Positions 35,834 through 48,586 of a stretch of DNA of 64,000 nucleotides are shown in pieces (within the stretch, counting starts at the first letter, position 1; each line of letters starts with the position of its first letter). Source of the stretch: Armillaria gallica (taxonomy: Eukaryota > Basidiomycota > Agaricomycetes > Agaricales > Physalacriaceae). The notes below the pieces were generated by a model. The model saw only the letters and a list, made by a program, of their open reading frames with translations, was not told where the DNA came from and did no database searches. A program made the position numbers and the translations under genes. Location: positions 8,122,001-8,186,000 of the forward strand of contig JBANDB010000001.1 in assembly GCA_037576215.1 (NCBI GenBank), given 5' to 3'.

Positions 35834-36313
35834 CTGTACTATTTCGACTGGTAATTCACATAACACATAACAGCGGCCCATGAAGTGAATCTCTTGGTAT
35901 ATTGTAACGTGTAACAATGGACAATGAAGCTAGTAGCCTACAGGTATGAAAAATGTGATTTTTTCCCCTCCACAATACTTTTCAGTCATGTTTGGCAGCT
36001 CTATGAACCATAGGTGGTATATCCTTCCATGATTTTTCTTGTGAGATCCAGTCTGAAGCATTGTAGGTACTAGGTGCTCATTGTTGGTGAGGGTTGGTTG
36101 GGACCAGCAGGCTGTTTCCCCAGCAATGCAACTGCACAACTTGGTGAAATTATCTTCATTATCTTATCTGGTGTAGTGGTGGCGCAAGTTGCTCGGATCC
36201 TGTGAAGCTAATTTCCTAAATGTAATGCATAACACAGAGCTCTGAACCTCTAGTCAATTGACCATATAGCATGATGTGTAACAGCCCATGAAGCTATCAT
36301 CAAAATAGTACAG
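35834..36313. mobile_element. TA-flanked MITE, Tc1/mariner-like termini
   Basis: Left end CTGTACTATTTCGACTGG and right inverted end CTGTACTATTTTGATGAT, flanked by TA (35832-35833 and 36314-36315). It is 480 bp with no coding frame. The CATAACAG..CCCATGAAG motif is repeated internally near both ends. Confidence 0.72.
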
Positions 36314-36439
36314 TATCCTCTGAGAAATTCAATCTAGAGCGCTTTGCCTTGGCTATCGTACCCGACGAGTTTTTGCTCTGGTTTCCAGACATGCCTTTAC
36401 TCAGGTGCATATGTTACTTCTGATTATACGTGAACTCTG

Positions 36440-38520
36440 GTAATATGAAAAGATGATCGTCAACCTGTTGGATACCTTCAACGTCGATTTGAGATGGTCC
36501 AGCGAATAAGGGTGAGTCGTCTTACTTTCCATTTGTTGTTTGATACACTCACCTTCCACATTTCATCAAGAATCCACCATAACAAGAAAAGACAATCACA
36601 TATCCTCGTGAATGCTGTGCCGCCAGAAATATTGGTGTAATATGACGACTCACTGTTCTGTGCACAATGGTAAGTTGTTGTAGCTTCCTATTGTCATTCT
36701 ATGTCAAACCCTTCCATTTTCTTTCTAAAGAAATCATCTAGATGACATGGCTCCTGTCTATTTAATCACTATTGGTATTGCTTTGAGACGTTGATCTCTC
36801 CTTCCTGTCCTCATTACATAACCTAATATTTTATCTGTTATTTACAAAGTTCACATTAATTTCTTGCAGGCTTCAATATTGCATAGAACATGACTGGTCT
36901 TCATCCTGCGAGGAAGGGTAAGTGATCATGGATTTTTGTTATCATTCCATGGACTGGTCTCTTCACATTTCTTTCTCAAGACAGTGATCACTCTTGCGAG
37001 ACACTACTTTGATCAAGCCCTTGTAGATGGCATATGCTGTTGACTCTAGAACACGGATCATTGTCCAAGAGGCTATATCAAGCATGGAGTACATGTGAGC
37101 ACAATGCTAATGCCAGTGAAGCTTAAAAAAAACTGGAAAACATGAGTCTATGTAAGGATGGCAGAATGATAAGCAGCCTGGCCTCAGCATGCAGATCATC
37201 TTGAGGCAATATTGATGATGGTACAATGTCTATGTCAGTTTCATCAAGGTATTGTCTCGTTGCATGTGCTTCTGTCTTGGGAAAGTATGACAGAAGAGAT
37301 AAGTGTATGGAATAATGGCAGAACTGTAAGATTGATTACCCTTACTCTTGGGATGACGATCTGTCATCTGAGTAAAATATTGTAGACCTCAACACATTAA
37401 CATTGTGCTGAGAAATAAAGTGGAAGATATCAGGATATGGAATGAGGACATAATGGTGAGATCACTCACTTTCGATTTCAGGGTGACAATACATCGTCTA
37501 GAAGCAATATTGATGGCAGTATGATGTCCAAAACAGCCCAGGGAGGAGACTGGAACATATAAGTGCACAGAACAAGAATGGAAAGGTAAGCATGACGACC
37601 TTTTTCTGTGGAATGATGATTTATCGTCTCAAAGCAATATTGAAGGTGTTATGACCTTACAAGGTATCTTCTCCCTCGGTGAAACTGGTTTCTTGAGAAA
37701 GACAACAAATGAAATCAGAGCATGGAATATTGAAAAAAAGGTAAGATTGCTAACTCTTTCTTGCAAGAAGCTGACTGTTGATAGTGGTATGACATTTATG
37801 ATGGCTTCAGCAAGCAAGTAGAAGATATACACATACAGAACCATCAAAGAAAGATAAGATCACTCACTCTTGCCCACAAGACAATGGAACGCTGCCTGGA
37901 GGCAATATTGATGGTGAAAACCTTCACAATGACTTGATCAATGTATCATCATATCTGAAGAAAGAAGATGCAAGATATCAGTGTCTGTAATGACAGCAGA
38001 AATGTAAGATCACTCACCTTTGCTTGCAAGACAATGATTTATCATCTCCAGGCAATGTCAATGGTGCATATGACGTTCACAGAGTCCTGAAAAATATAGC
38101 ATCCTGCTGGAGTGACTACAGTCTTGAGAATGAAACAGGAGGCCATCAGATGATGGAAACCATGACAGAAATGTAAGATCACCCATCCCTACTCACAGGA
38201 CCATCATTTGTCATCTCATCACAATGTTGAGAGCAGTGCAACACTCATAAAGAATTGACAACATTTCCTCATCCTTATCAATGGAGATAACCCACCTGGG
38301 AATTGACATGTCATGGAATCAGTCAGTGAATGAATGCATATCAGTATACAACTATACACTAAGAAAGAAAAATTCCATCTTTGTGTCCCAAAGACCATTT
38401 GTGGTGGAAGTACACTGGACTTATAAGGATTGTCAAGTTTGAAACACAGACTGTCTGGAAAAATGTCGCACCAGTGCCTATATGAAGAGCAGTATGTTAG
38501 TGACAAGAACTCAATGCCAA
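36440..38520. repeat. Exon/intron-like tandem repeat array B (two orientations)
   Basis: Units at 36.44-37.08 kb face plus (donor-like GGTGAGTCG, GGTAAGTTG and GGTAAGTGA at 36508, 36666 and 36914). Units with cores near 37195, 37358, 37483, 37613, 37770, 37884, 38030 and 38200 face minus. Minus-strand consensus pieces are ATACCNCCATCAATATTGC, a decayed GACGATGATNCATCGTC palindrome, GCAAGCAAAG|GTGAGTGATC, and a 60-70 bp spacer ending CTTTCTTCAG. Unit length is about 115-170 bp. All are CpG-poor. No continuous protein can be read. Confidence 0.5.
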
Positions 38521-38639
38521 GGTAATGGCAGACTTACCTCCTGCCAAAGTGCTCTGTTTTGTTAGGTACCCAGTCTACTGTTCCAGACATTATACGGTCT
38601 GAAACAGTGAGTGTTGCCTGTAGATGTGGCTCAGGAAAA

Positions 38640-39220
38640 TGAACATGTCAACAACAATAGAAGAGGGCAAAGGTATATACCAGAAGTAAGATTACATAGA
38701 AATCATTGTTCTGCAATTGAGAAGGATGAGTAAGAAAGGTGAATATATGATAGTTGTTTACAAGAAGGAAAGCCATGTATGTAAATGATATCGGATCACA
38801 GTGGAATGCTGATAAGCTGAATAGCAAGATGAGATGGGACTGAACTGAGTGGACTTGGAAGCAAAAGAGGAAGGTACGTGTGGCATGTGTCCAGCACATT
38901 TTGATCTGACTTTGACACATCTGATCTTTCCACCACTGATTCCTGACTATAATTCTCGATTCTGGGATATTGTATCCATGTCTTCTGCATTTTTCAAAGG
39001 TTGGATAGATATACTGTAAATCTCACTTCCCTTCATTCAGATTATTACCACTGATTCCCCCATTTTTCATGCATTTCCTTTCCTATCTTCGACGTATGAA
39101 TCTGTTATTGCAAAGCAGTAAAGTGCCATGCCAAGAAGGTTTATTCAGGGCAAGTTTCATACTGCACCCAGGATCATGCTCCCCATAATGTAAGCACACC
39201 AAGTTAGAATGTAATATTCA
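38640..39220. other. Gene-free stretch
   Basis: No family motif, terminal repeat or B box was recognised; CpG is low. Confidence 0.3.
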
Positions 39221-39221
39221 T

Positions 39222-39690
39222 CCTCTTCAGCGGATATGGTGTAATCGGTTATCAGTTATGAGTGAGGGTTTGATCCCCCAAATTTGAATAATGCAAAACC
39301 CAGTGAAACCTTTTAATCTCTACTCAGTAATACCCCTCACAAAACCAAAACTGGGACTATTGAGACATACTATTCCTAATGAAAATCATCTCATTGGCTA
39401 ACTGCAATTCTTCATTCGCTGGTAAATGGTTTTCTTTTGCAGGACCCATCTACTTTAGTCTCGCCATTGATGGTCTCCACAGTGAGCTCTACACTCAAAT
39501 GCTCATCCACTCGCAACACAATCAAAGCAGAACCTCCAAGGAATGGGTGGAGTGCCAAAGGGTTTACATTCATGTTCATTCTGCCCAGTTGGTACTTCAG
39601 AAAGTATCCGGGATGTGGTGTAATCACTAGCGCATTATTGGCCATTCTCCCAGGGTTCAATTCCCTATATTCAAATGTAATACAAATGTG
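39222..39690 (+). repeat. tRNA-like modules (two)
   Basis: Module 1 has A-box-like GGATATGGTGTAATCGGTTA with B-box-like GGTTTGATCCC (39267-39277). Module 2 has GGGATGTGGTGTAATCACTA with GGTTCAATTCC (39654-39664). The 39460-39560 sequence between them resembles 17215-17360 beside another module. Confidence 0.5.
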
Positions 39691-39830
39691 ATGTTAAGAT
39701 CTTTTTCTTTTCATCTCCCTCATGCATCGCTGGAGAAACCCTATGACTGCCCTATTTAAATAGGGTTGGAAAATAAATGTAGAGACATCAAGATCAAGAC
39801 AGTGGATGGGTTCCATCAGCAAAACCTAGA

Positions 39831-39889
39831 ATTGGTCTTTCATGTCTTTTTGGTCTTGTACAAGACCAGAAAGACAAAAAAGACCAAAG
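39831..39889. repeat. Long imperfect hairpin
   Basis: A perfect 16-bp palindrome, GGTCTTGTACAAGACC (39852-39867), lies at the centre. It is extended outwards by TTGGTCTTT...GTCTTTTT and the complementary AAAGAC...AAAGACCAA. Related GAAGACC/GGTCTTG-rich sequence recurs near 41795-41905, so this may be the core of a small mobile repeat. Confidence 0.45.
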
Positions 39890-39894
39890 ATCAA

Positions 39895-42110
39895 GAGTCT
39901 ATGGCAAGTAAGGTACAAACTATTGTCAAGACAGATTTCGTCTTGGTGAGATCTATACCTGTCTTAGGACAACAGTGTCTTCCCATCTGTTTTTCTTTCA
40001 CATTCAATTTTGTAGGACATGGAATTGCTCATATATTGATTTCTATCTACTACAACGAACCGTAAAATATAATGCTAACACTACAACCATTTCTGCTTCA
40101 GAAATAGTATGAGAAAGGGAAACTGTGCTATATGCCCCTGCCAACACTGCCTGGCATTGTAGATTCAACATTACAAGGGCAACTTGCTGGTAATCCTGGA
40201 TAAATGTCACACAAGGGTTCGATGAGTTCCGATTCCTGGTGTGAATGGGCGTAAGAAGAATAAGAGTGGCACGATTCAGATTCTATGACTGCTAGGGATA
40301 GATCAGTATATCGGTTCATCAGAAAAAACATACCACAGCAAGCTTTCCTGCAGGCTGAGATGATGTGCACTGAAGGAGAGTGTAACAGCTAAATAATCGA
40401 AATCCAAGGGTCAACAATGAGATGGAAGAAGATGGAAGAAGCATGCACCTGCTGGCAATACCTGGCACCTCCCTTCCTAGACAACTACCATTGCAATCAT
40501 TGCAAAAGCCCTCTTCTCTGTTGGCATGCATCTCCCTACAGCTCTGGTCAATTCAGCAGCCAGCGATAACAAAGTGTCACATCTTACCACTTCTCTTCTC
40601 TGTGGTTAGCAATTGCAGTAGGCGGAAGGCAAAGTAAGAATTATAGATAGTAGACTCATCAAGAGATACCCGTACCTTTACCTACTTTCATATCACAAGT
40701 GTATGCCCAAAGGATCATAGCCTGAATGCTAAATGCAATAAAGTGACAGTGAGAGCAACAGTGAGGAGAGAGATAAGGAATGACTAGGGGCAACACCGGT
40801 TAAGAAATTGTGTGCTGACTAAGCACAGATCAGTCCTTTTGATGGCAAATTGCTTCATCTCACCTTCAGCTCTCATTAGCCTTGATTTGCAACCCTCACC
40901 ACTAGTGTATATAGTAGATACAATCACAGTACTAAGTCATTTGGTCTGCGATTTTATTTGGTGGAAACTGGCCTTGTAATAATCAATAATTGATGCATTG
41001 CATTTATTTGGCTTTGTTAGCAGGCCCTTCTCCATGCAACTGTAATGCACCTCTTTATGGCTTCCACAAGGACAGATTGCAGCCAAAAAAGATACAGAAG
41101 TCCACACCGGGTTAAAATACATGTATTCTCTGTTGAAAAATGACAAAATTCATATTGATATAATGGAATATATGAGTGAAATCGCACTATTTAGCAGGGT
41201 CAGAAAATTATGGTTCATAGAATACATGTAGAATTATCTACCAAACATTTTCTCCCACTAAAACTAATCACTAACATGTACGGTTCAGCCCACAGTAGGT
41301 GCAGACATCTGAAGTGAATTTCTTGGTGTGAAATTCATAAAGGGTAACTCACGGTCAGAGTTTGAAGCTTGGTGAGGATTGCTGAGAGTCATAAGGAATA
41401 TGCATTGCACAATTCACTAAGTTCAACATCACATGAACATGGACACATCCAGCAGAGTTTGAAGGAACTTCACAGATTTTTTCTGTTCCGAGTCTGCTAT
41501 TATGCTGTCTAGATGTACCACTGTCACTGTCCCCTCTCACTGACTCGCAATGCTGCAACATTATCCTACCATGCTATGTATGCATGGGCATTGTTACTTG
41601 AGTGCTGCAATGCACACTATTCTTACATACTTGGTAGTCATGATCACAATTCATGTAAAACCTATAGGGATCGTCTGAGAATTGATACATTCCGCTCATT
41701 GAGTCAGTCTATCAGAACAATACAAGCAGACCACTCTAATTTCAATCCATAATCATTTCAACTGCAAGGTCATTTGAAAGAGACTGCTCAAATGGTAAGA
41801 TCAGAAAGACCTGGAAGACCCAGTTTCCCAAGACCAAGACTTGATCACCCAAGACAAAGAGGCAAAAGATGGCTAAAAAAAGACCAATCCCAGAAAGACT
41901 TATTCTTGGTTTTGCTGATATTGAAGGCCAGGAGAAGGAGATCACAACAGCCAGTGTTACCATGTCCGCCCAGGGATCAAGTCCCTGGATCTGGATTATA
42001 TATGCAAGGACTTGCTTTTTGTGGGAATCGTTGATTTTGCCTTATGAATGTTGTGATCACACTGAAATTGGTCAGAGTGCACACTGCCTTTCAATCCTAC
42101 TGGAATATAT
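39895..42110. other. Gene-free, CpG-poor stretch
   Basis: Only short unconnected frames. Around 41940-42000 a CCGCCCAGGGATCAAGTCCC segment resembles 19434-19460, showing further decayed duplication. No gene can be supported. Confidence 0.3.
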
Positions 42111-42129
42111 TGCCTGTCACACAGTAGTC

Positions 42130-43570
42130 TATGCAGTATTGAAAGTCTTCGTATCGCCAATATTGCTGACGAGAAAAGTCCCCATCCCCGATACCAATCT
42201 TCTTGCACCCTTCTGCAAGTCTCTTTGGTGGTTCAGTAATCTCTTCCTGTGTCAGGATCCAGGTCCTGGAAAGAATTGGAACCACAAAAGAAAGGTATAA
42301 ATAATAGCTCACCCCCAATGCATCATGACCACCTTCTTTGCCCTGATATCTTTGAAGATACGCAGGCTATCCTTTGGCATGCAATGTATAGTTGACACGA
42401 GATACCAATATGCAAAATAAATGCACATGTACCCAATAGGATCATCACCAGGTTCAACCTACTGAAACACTCCCCAATCTCCTTGAACATGGGACAAACC
42501 AGTCTCTATGCCTAATCCTCCCCATCTTTGACTGATCGGTATCTGGGATGCATGCAAAATACACTTTCTTCCCCTCTCCCTCTACAGTCCAGCTTGACCA
42601 AAGGGTCTTTCCCTGGTTGAGCAATCCCCAACCTGTGAAATGCAGCGTGGGAGTGCAAGTCAATGTGAAAGATGTGCCAGGTATCTCCATGTGCCATGTG
42701 TCTCACCAACAGAGTGTACGTGCATGTCCATTGGGTATCCTGATTGATTTAAGACAGCCTTCATTGCCTAGCGGAGTGAAGATACATGGTGGATGGGTTG
42801 GCTTGAAGAGGGTGGTTATGGCCTGAGTGTGTAGACTGGAATATGTAAGCAGCTGATGGGGCTGAAGAGGACTGCGTGTACTGGTCATAATGATCATGCT
42901 AACAACAGCATTAGCTGTAGGTTAGTCTGATAATGAGCCACTCACCGAGATGACTACTGCCAGTATCTTCTCAATCTTGTATGGCCATTCAGCGTACCTC
43001 TTCGGGCTGAGAAACTGGCTAGGCGCTGAACATGCAGTCAAACAGCACCCCCACACATCTCCCCAGGGAAGCTGCAAATGGCAGCTCGATGAGGAAACAT
43101 GCATGCCCCAATGATTTTGCCTTGCTTGATATCATTATTATGTTCTTCTTCAGTGCTCCACATAGGCATCATCACTGGAATCCCAGGAGTTTCGACTTTG
43201 GTCAAGGTGTGGCTGTTGCGCATGAAATATGTGAGCTATCAAACAATTAGCAAGGAGGGTTCAGGAGGACAAGCATGCACCGTACTCAGAGCATGGAACC
43301 TCATGTTCATCCTTCAACTCAGCCACAGATCCTGGAGCCATACTGACTTGTCAGAACTCCAGTGCACTGTGTGATCTCCCTTCTCTTTCTTGTCATTATC
43401 CTTATCCATGATACAGATGGCATGATGAAAAGATACCTGTAGATGAAGCAACAGTATGTTTATAGCTATTCTCAAAGAAAGGAAGGGCATACATATCAAT
43501 TCAAAACCTGGTTCCCCATTGACATGGTCCAGCAACGATGATGTACACTGAGTAGACGAGTGCCCCAAAA
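42130..43570 (-). pseudogene. NAPE-PLD-like relic 5, most complete single copy
   Basis: This copy keeps the family landmarks once and in order. There is an N-terminal block near 43350-43570; a first strand motif (degraded) near 43120; HDHYDQYT near 42885, at the HxHxDH metal site with the last His replaced by Gln; LGNEGCLKSIRIPNGH near 42760; EIPGTSFTLTCTPTLHFTGW near 42670; LWSSWTVEGEGKKVYFA near 42580; a remnant of E.G..F..L at 42480; and, past an intron, RTWILTQEEITEPPKRLAEG near 42230. The VYFA..D segment corresponds to FAGDTGY. The family hydrolyses the phosphodiester bond of N-acyl-phosphatidylethanolamines or related lipids. Several stops and CpG loss rule out a working enzyme. Confidence 0.65.
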
Positions 43571-43985
43571 TGGGTCTGCCGTGATGCTGGCCTGTTCCAA
43601 CATGCTCTCCTTCTGATTCTAATTTCTATCAGCCTTGACTTCTGAGTGGTCAGGGCCTCATAATGGCTCTGTATGGAATCACATTCACAACTATGCCATT
43701 GATGAGCCCCATGAGAAAGTAGCTGAACACTTTGAATCCCATTTCATCTGATCACAACTGGATATCACTCTTGCCATAGGCCCCTTTGTAATCTAAGGTC
43801 CACTGTCTATTGGCGATATTTCAAACCGGGCTTTAAGCGGGTGCTCAATGTTACATTCAGTACCAATTCCTTTCATCTGACCTGGTGCAATCCTTTCAAA
43901 CCGGTATGGCATTACTCTCGCCAGGATACTTGTGTCTGTACTTTGTGTACAGTCCACTTCTCCCACCCTGCTTAAGCAATCTATT
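43571..43985. other. Decayed sequence between relic 5 and array 2
   Basis: No recognisable gene. The orientation and spacing match the NAPE-PLD-like 5' flank in other copies. Confidence 0.3.
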
Positions 43986-44640
43986 CCAAGCCATATATTG
44001 CACAATGGTTAGCATCTCATAATGTGTTCAATTCACTATGTCTGACATCACTCATGATGTTACTTGATTACCTGGGTATTTTTGTCTTGCCTAGGGACTT
44101 CTGGCTTCAGTTTGGGGTGTAAGCGATACTCATACTTTCATTTAGGTGAAACAAGTCAAGTTATGTACCTTCCCAGTATCATACTGATCCCAGCAGAAGG
44201 CACAGGGTTTGTTGTTACCCTGTCAACTTAGCTCCCATCAACTACTGAATACAGTCTCATCGTGAGCGCATCATTGGTGAGGGTTCAATTCCCAATACTC
44301 AAGTAACGTTCTTTCAATCACCCACATTCATACTCCCTACCGAGCTGAGAAAGTTATCTGACATAAGCGTAATTTGTTCTCTCCAGCTACAATCTTGTGG
44401 GTCAAATTCAGCTGCACGATTTTTCCTTTTTACAAACACTGCTATTCTGAATGAAAAGGAACAGTCATTTCAAACAGAACAAATTCATAAATCATAACTG
44501 GATCGGCATCCTCTATCCAGATCCGATGCAACAGTTAGTGCTACATCTCGAACTCCAGGTATTCAGGGTTCAATTCCCTGAGTAAGTCTAATAGCTTCTT
44601 CGACATCTGGGGTTCAATTCCCTAGGTTATGATTATTGGG
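43985..44640 (+). repeat. tRNA-like module array 2
   Basis: B boxes at 44282-44292, 44567-44577 (CAGGG/CCCTG T-stem) and 44611-44621 (all GGTTCAATTCC), plus a degenerate one near 44023 behind GCACAATGGTTAGCATC. Two of the modules are only 44 bp apart, so modules can be truncated. Confidence 0.55.
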
Positions 44641-44819
44641 ACATCCTTCATATATTTTTGCACGAGTGCACTGTCAATAAATCAACCTGTTTATCTTGCC
44701 TCCTCCTTTCCCAACAGAATATGCTCCCCTATGCTTCCTCATCGTCAGAGTCAGTTTTATGACAGAAATTCATCCTCTTCATATATCTCAGATATGGCAC
44801 AACTGCCAGCATCTCTAGG

Positions 44820-47800
44820 CAGTGTTGTACAGTCATCCGACTTTGACATGAAGTCATGGTCTGCAGTTGCGGATCTTTGGGGTGACTGTCACCAGTCACT
44901 GAAATGACATTGACTGTGACTGTGTGGCTGTGCTTTGAGGCACTGCTTTGTCACGGACATTAGTTATTGATGATTGCGATGTGGAGCTCGTCTTAATCTC
45001 TCACTCTCATCCTCTCAAAACATCTACCTTGTGCTTGATAGCCTGCTGTAATTACTAATGTATATCATATGTTCTTGCCTTCCCAACTTCTTTGGGAAAC
45101 TTGGTCAAGCATGCAATACTGTGCAAATCTTCAAAGTAATCCAGGATTCTCTTATTTAATCTGCAACTTTGCAGGTGCCAAAATTCATTGATCTCATCAT
45201 GAATTCTCTTGCCTTATCTACTCCTATAATCCTCCCCTCCCTTGAAGCTGAGGGACAATGGGAGTGGTATAGAGAGCACTTTTTGGATCATCCCTGGTAC
45301 AAATACAAGATCACCAGCGCCAGCGGTGAATCAATTCGAGATCCTTCCTCGATGAAAGGTGACAAGGTCAAAGTCATTTGTAGACTGTGTCTTCAGTGTC
45401 GCATTGCTATGATCTGTGCTGAAGACCAGCATGCATTGAGCATAGGTTCTATTGAAGAAGCTCAGACTGACCAAATGATTATTACTCAGTGTAAGTTTCC
45501 ATACCTCTCTCCATTAATGTGTCACTAACACAGCATTTATACAGTATTTGATGTTCCTCATAGTGACCGACAGCATCTCTGGCTCATTTCTCAAGGAAAG
45601 ATGCTTCGAGGTCACCTAAGGCAAAGTGTCTATCAGCCTGACACTATTCATCAGAAGGCTGCCAAAGAATCTGTGGCAAACTTGCCCAGAAAGCATGCAA
45701 CACCATCGGCCCACCCTCTTCCATACAACTCTGTCTCATTTCCCACTGATGCTAGCTTCACAGCAGCTGCACAATCACTGCTGCCAATCCTGAGTGATCC
45801 TGGACCGTCAAATGCATCTCAAGTCTTTGCACTGCCAAGCCGCCATGTCAGTGCCGCTTCCACTCCTTGGGGAAGCCATGCACCATCTCCAGCCCCATCT
45901 ACAAGTAGTGTAGGCCCATTGGACTTGGTATCGTCTCTTGGTTCGCTATCAGCTGGTCATCCAGGCACATTAGCATCAATGTTCAACCACTTTCCTTATG
46001 TGTCACGGAAGTCACTGAAGTGAACTCGCTCCAGCACACCTGCTGTTGAAGCACTCTTTCTCTCAAGCAAGATTTGAAGAGCAGATTGCCTGAGTTACTG
46101 CTTCTGCTGGATTTTTGCTCTCTTGGGTGGAAAATCCAGAAGTTCTTTGCCTCTTTTCTGACTTCCTTCCATTGGCAAAGCTTCCATCTTGCAGGGTCTT
46201 GACCCAGTGACTTGTACCCCAAGTGTTGGACCAACAATGTTCTCGTGTCATTCATGAAGCTGCTGGTGCTAAGGTGACGGTGCAGTGCGATGGGTGGTCA
46301 GGAGAAAATCACTACCATTACATAGCATTCATGGCGGCTGTGAACGGAAAGGTGTGTATAGTACTAGCCTCTTCAATTTGCTTATGCAGGTATTTATTCA
46401 GGTATGGACTGTTTGCATCTATGATGCTTCCAAGGAGCGAAAAACAGCTGCCAACCTCCTTAAATTGATGAAGGAGGTCATCGAGATCTTAGAGGGTAAA
46501 TGGCATGTCCAAGTGATTGCATTTGTATCAGATGCATCTGGGGAATCACACAAAGCATGTTGAATGCTATGTTGGCTGTATCCACATATTTTTACTTCAG
46601 ATTGTTATGCACATCAGGTAAGCTTCTTGTATTTAGTCCATAACTTTTATCATTATTAAAAAACCCATGGCAGATCAACCTAATTGTTGGTGACTATTTT
46701 AAGGTCGACAGGGGGTTCTTGATCTTTGATCTATGGGAAGAAGGCGACTGAGGTAATAACTTGGTTGTGAAGCAAGACGTTCATCCTTGCTCTTCTCTGT
46801 GAGGCTCAACTGGAGCATGGATCATCAAATCCACTTGCTGTGATCTGCGCAGTCCTTACCTGCTGGACAGCGCACTATCTTGCATTTCGTCAACTTCTAG
46901 ATCTATGCCAGTCACTCATGGTACTTATTGCCAAGGATGACATGGCTGAAGCGACATTGCAGGAGCATAAATTGGTGACAGGAGATGCAAAATCTTGGCA
47001 TAAGGCTGAAGAGATGCTAGCGATCATGTGTGATCCTGCATTCTGGCATGCTCTAGCACGGTAAGCGGCATTATCTATCTGTCTCTCTTTGCTATATTTA
47101 GGTAATCATTTCTAGGATCAAAAATCACCTCGAGCCATTAGCCATTGTGGCAAACATCACACAGGCTGCATTTTGTTGTCTTGACCAAGTTCTTCTGACG
47201 TTCAGGGGACTGTATATGCATTATCACACCGCATTGCAGGACCCAGAGGATCAGGATGTAAAGTGGGCCATCCTTGAGAGTTTGGATTGTCGCTGGGCAA
47301 ACTCTGACCAAGAGGTGTTCATCGCGGCCATCATTCTCAACCCGTTTTTTAAGACAAAGCCATTTCATACATCCCTTCCCTTTATGAACCTGGCTGGAAT
47401 ATTCTCTCTTCTAAGCTGCCTTTACAAGCGCTTCTTGCAGAAAGATGCACCACCAGAGTTGCTCTACGATGTGAAGGATTACCTTGGTGGGATCATTTTC
47501 ATCTCTTACTTGGATGGCTGAAACAATTGCCACTACAGCAACCAAGGTAAATTGACTATAATTAGTCTCCAGATGCAATTCTAATTTTATTTGACAGCTG
47601 AACAAAAGCCCCAACCCTCTGGAAGTTTACGATGGGCACACCTTGATCGGTGTTGATGATGCGATGGCATCAACTCCACCTCTCATTCGTCTCATGCATC
47701 ATATCCTTTCCATCACCGCCAACTCAGCATCTTGCGAATGGCTATTTAGTACACTTGGTAACACCCTCACCAAACTTCATAATCACCTCAGCACCCAAAC

Positions 47801-48578
47801 ACTTGTCTCCTTAGCAGAGTTGAAGATGCACATAAGAGATGAGTATCTGGAGGAGGGAAAAGCACACCCAAAGTGCTATTTTAGTTCCAAAAAGTCGCAA
47901 GCAACTGCACTCCAATCAAAGATGACCCCACTGATGGTGTGCAACTCTGAAGAATCAAGTTCTTTGGGTATTCCCATGTTGCAGTCTATTAATGTACCAG
48001 ACACTGCTTCAATGAGTGTGGCTGGTGATCTGGATCCCATTCAAGATTGTCTCTTTGATATCACTGATGACCTTCAACGGAGAGCGGACGAGGATGCTCT
48101 TGATGACTCAGAGCTGGCTTGGGACCTTGACGATGATCAGATGGAAATGGACACCGACATTGACTCAGAGCTGCTTGATCCGATACCCCTTGCATCACTA
48201 TTCAATTTTGACTCTCAAGAGTGGATTGCAGTTCATGAACATAGTGCTACAAAAAGCTTGGAAGAGGAACTGGAGCTGTATGAATTAGCAGATCTTGATG
48301 CGGAGGGAGATCCTGATGAATTTTCAATAGATATTAATTCCACTCTACAGTCAATAATGTAGCTAATGGCTAGTCATACAAATTACAGTATTGCTATGTT
48401 GTACTATTCGTTGAGAGCCAGCTGCATTGCAGAACATCTGCCATAGCAGCTGACATGTGGCTGTGTTTGGCTGCCTTGTGGCTGCATGGGTAAAGTCACC
48501 ATCGTTTGATGACCATGACAGTGGCGACTTCACAACAGTTGTGACTTTGGCAACTGTTCTGCAACCCGCACAACACTG
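44820..48578 (+). mobile_element. hAT transposon with perfect 8-bp target duplication
   Basis: Element ends CAGTGTTGTACAG (left) and, inverted, CAGTGTTGTGCGG (right) are flanked by TCTCTAGG on both sides (44812-44819 and 48579-48586). Joining the flanks gives a tRNA-like module (GGCACAACTGCCAGC...GGATTTCAATTCC), so the element landed inside one. It carries a hAT transposase relic at 45199-48362. Confidence 0.9.
45199..48362 (+). pseudogene. hAT transposase (Ac-like), inactivated
   Basis: Exon 1 (45199-45490) and exon 2 (from 45545) join in frame through a 54-bp intron. Exon 1 carries a BED-like zinc finger area (VKVICRLC). A Ser/Pro-rich linker follows, then the RNase H-fold start TVQCDGWSGENHYHYIAF near 46280, ILEGKWHVQVIAFVSDASGE near 46500, a helical insertion domain at 46800-47520, and the hAT dimerisation motif SITANSASCEWLFSTLGNT near 47720. 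The C-terminal tail is strongly acidic (DLDDDQMEMDTD) and ends at TAG 48360-48362. More introns lie near 46352-46389, 46617-46672, 47062-47115 and 47546-47597. The copy is dead: in the frame carrying family-like residues at 46050-46220 two codons are TGA, and frame shifts occur near 46020 and 46720. Confidence 0.82.
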
Positions 48579-48586
48579 TCTCTAGG

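Noticed and set aside
36440..38520. CRISPR-like array
   Set aside because: Units vary in length and sequence, there is no constant repeat/unique spacer pattern, and the genome is fungal.
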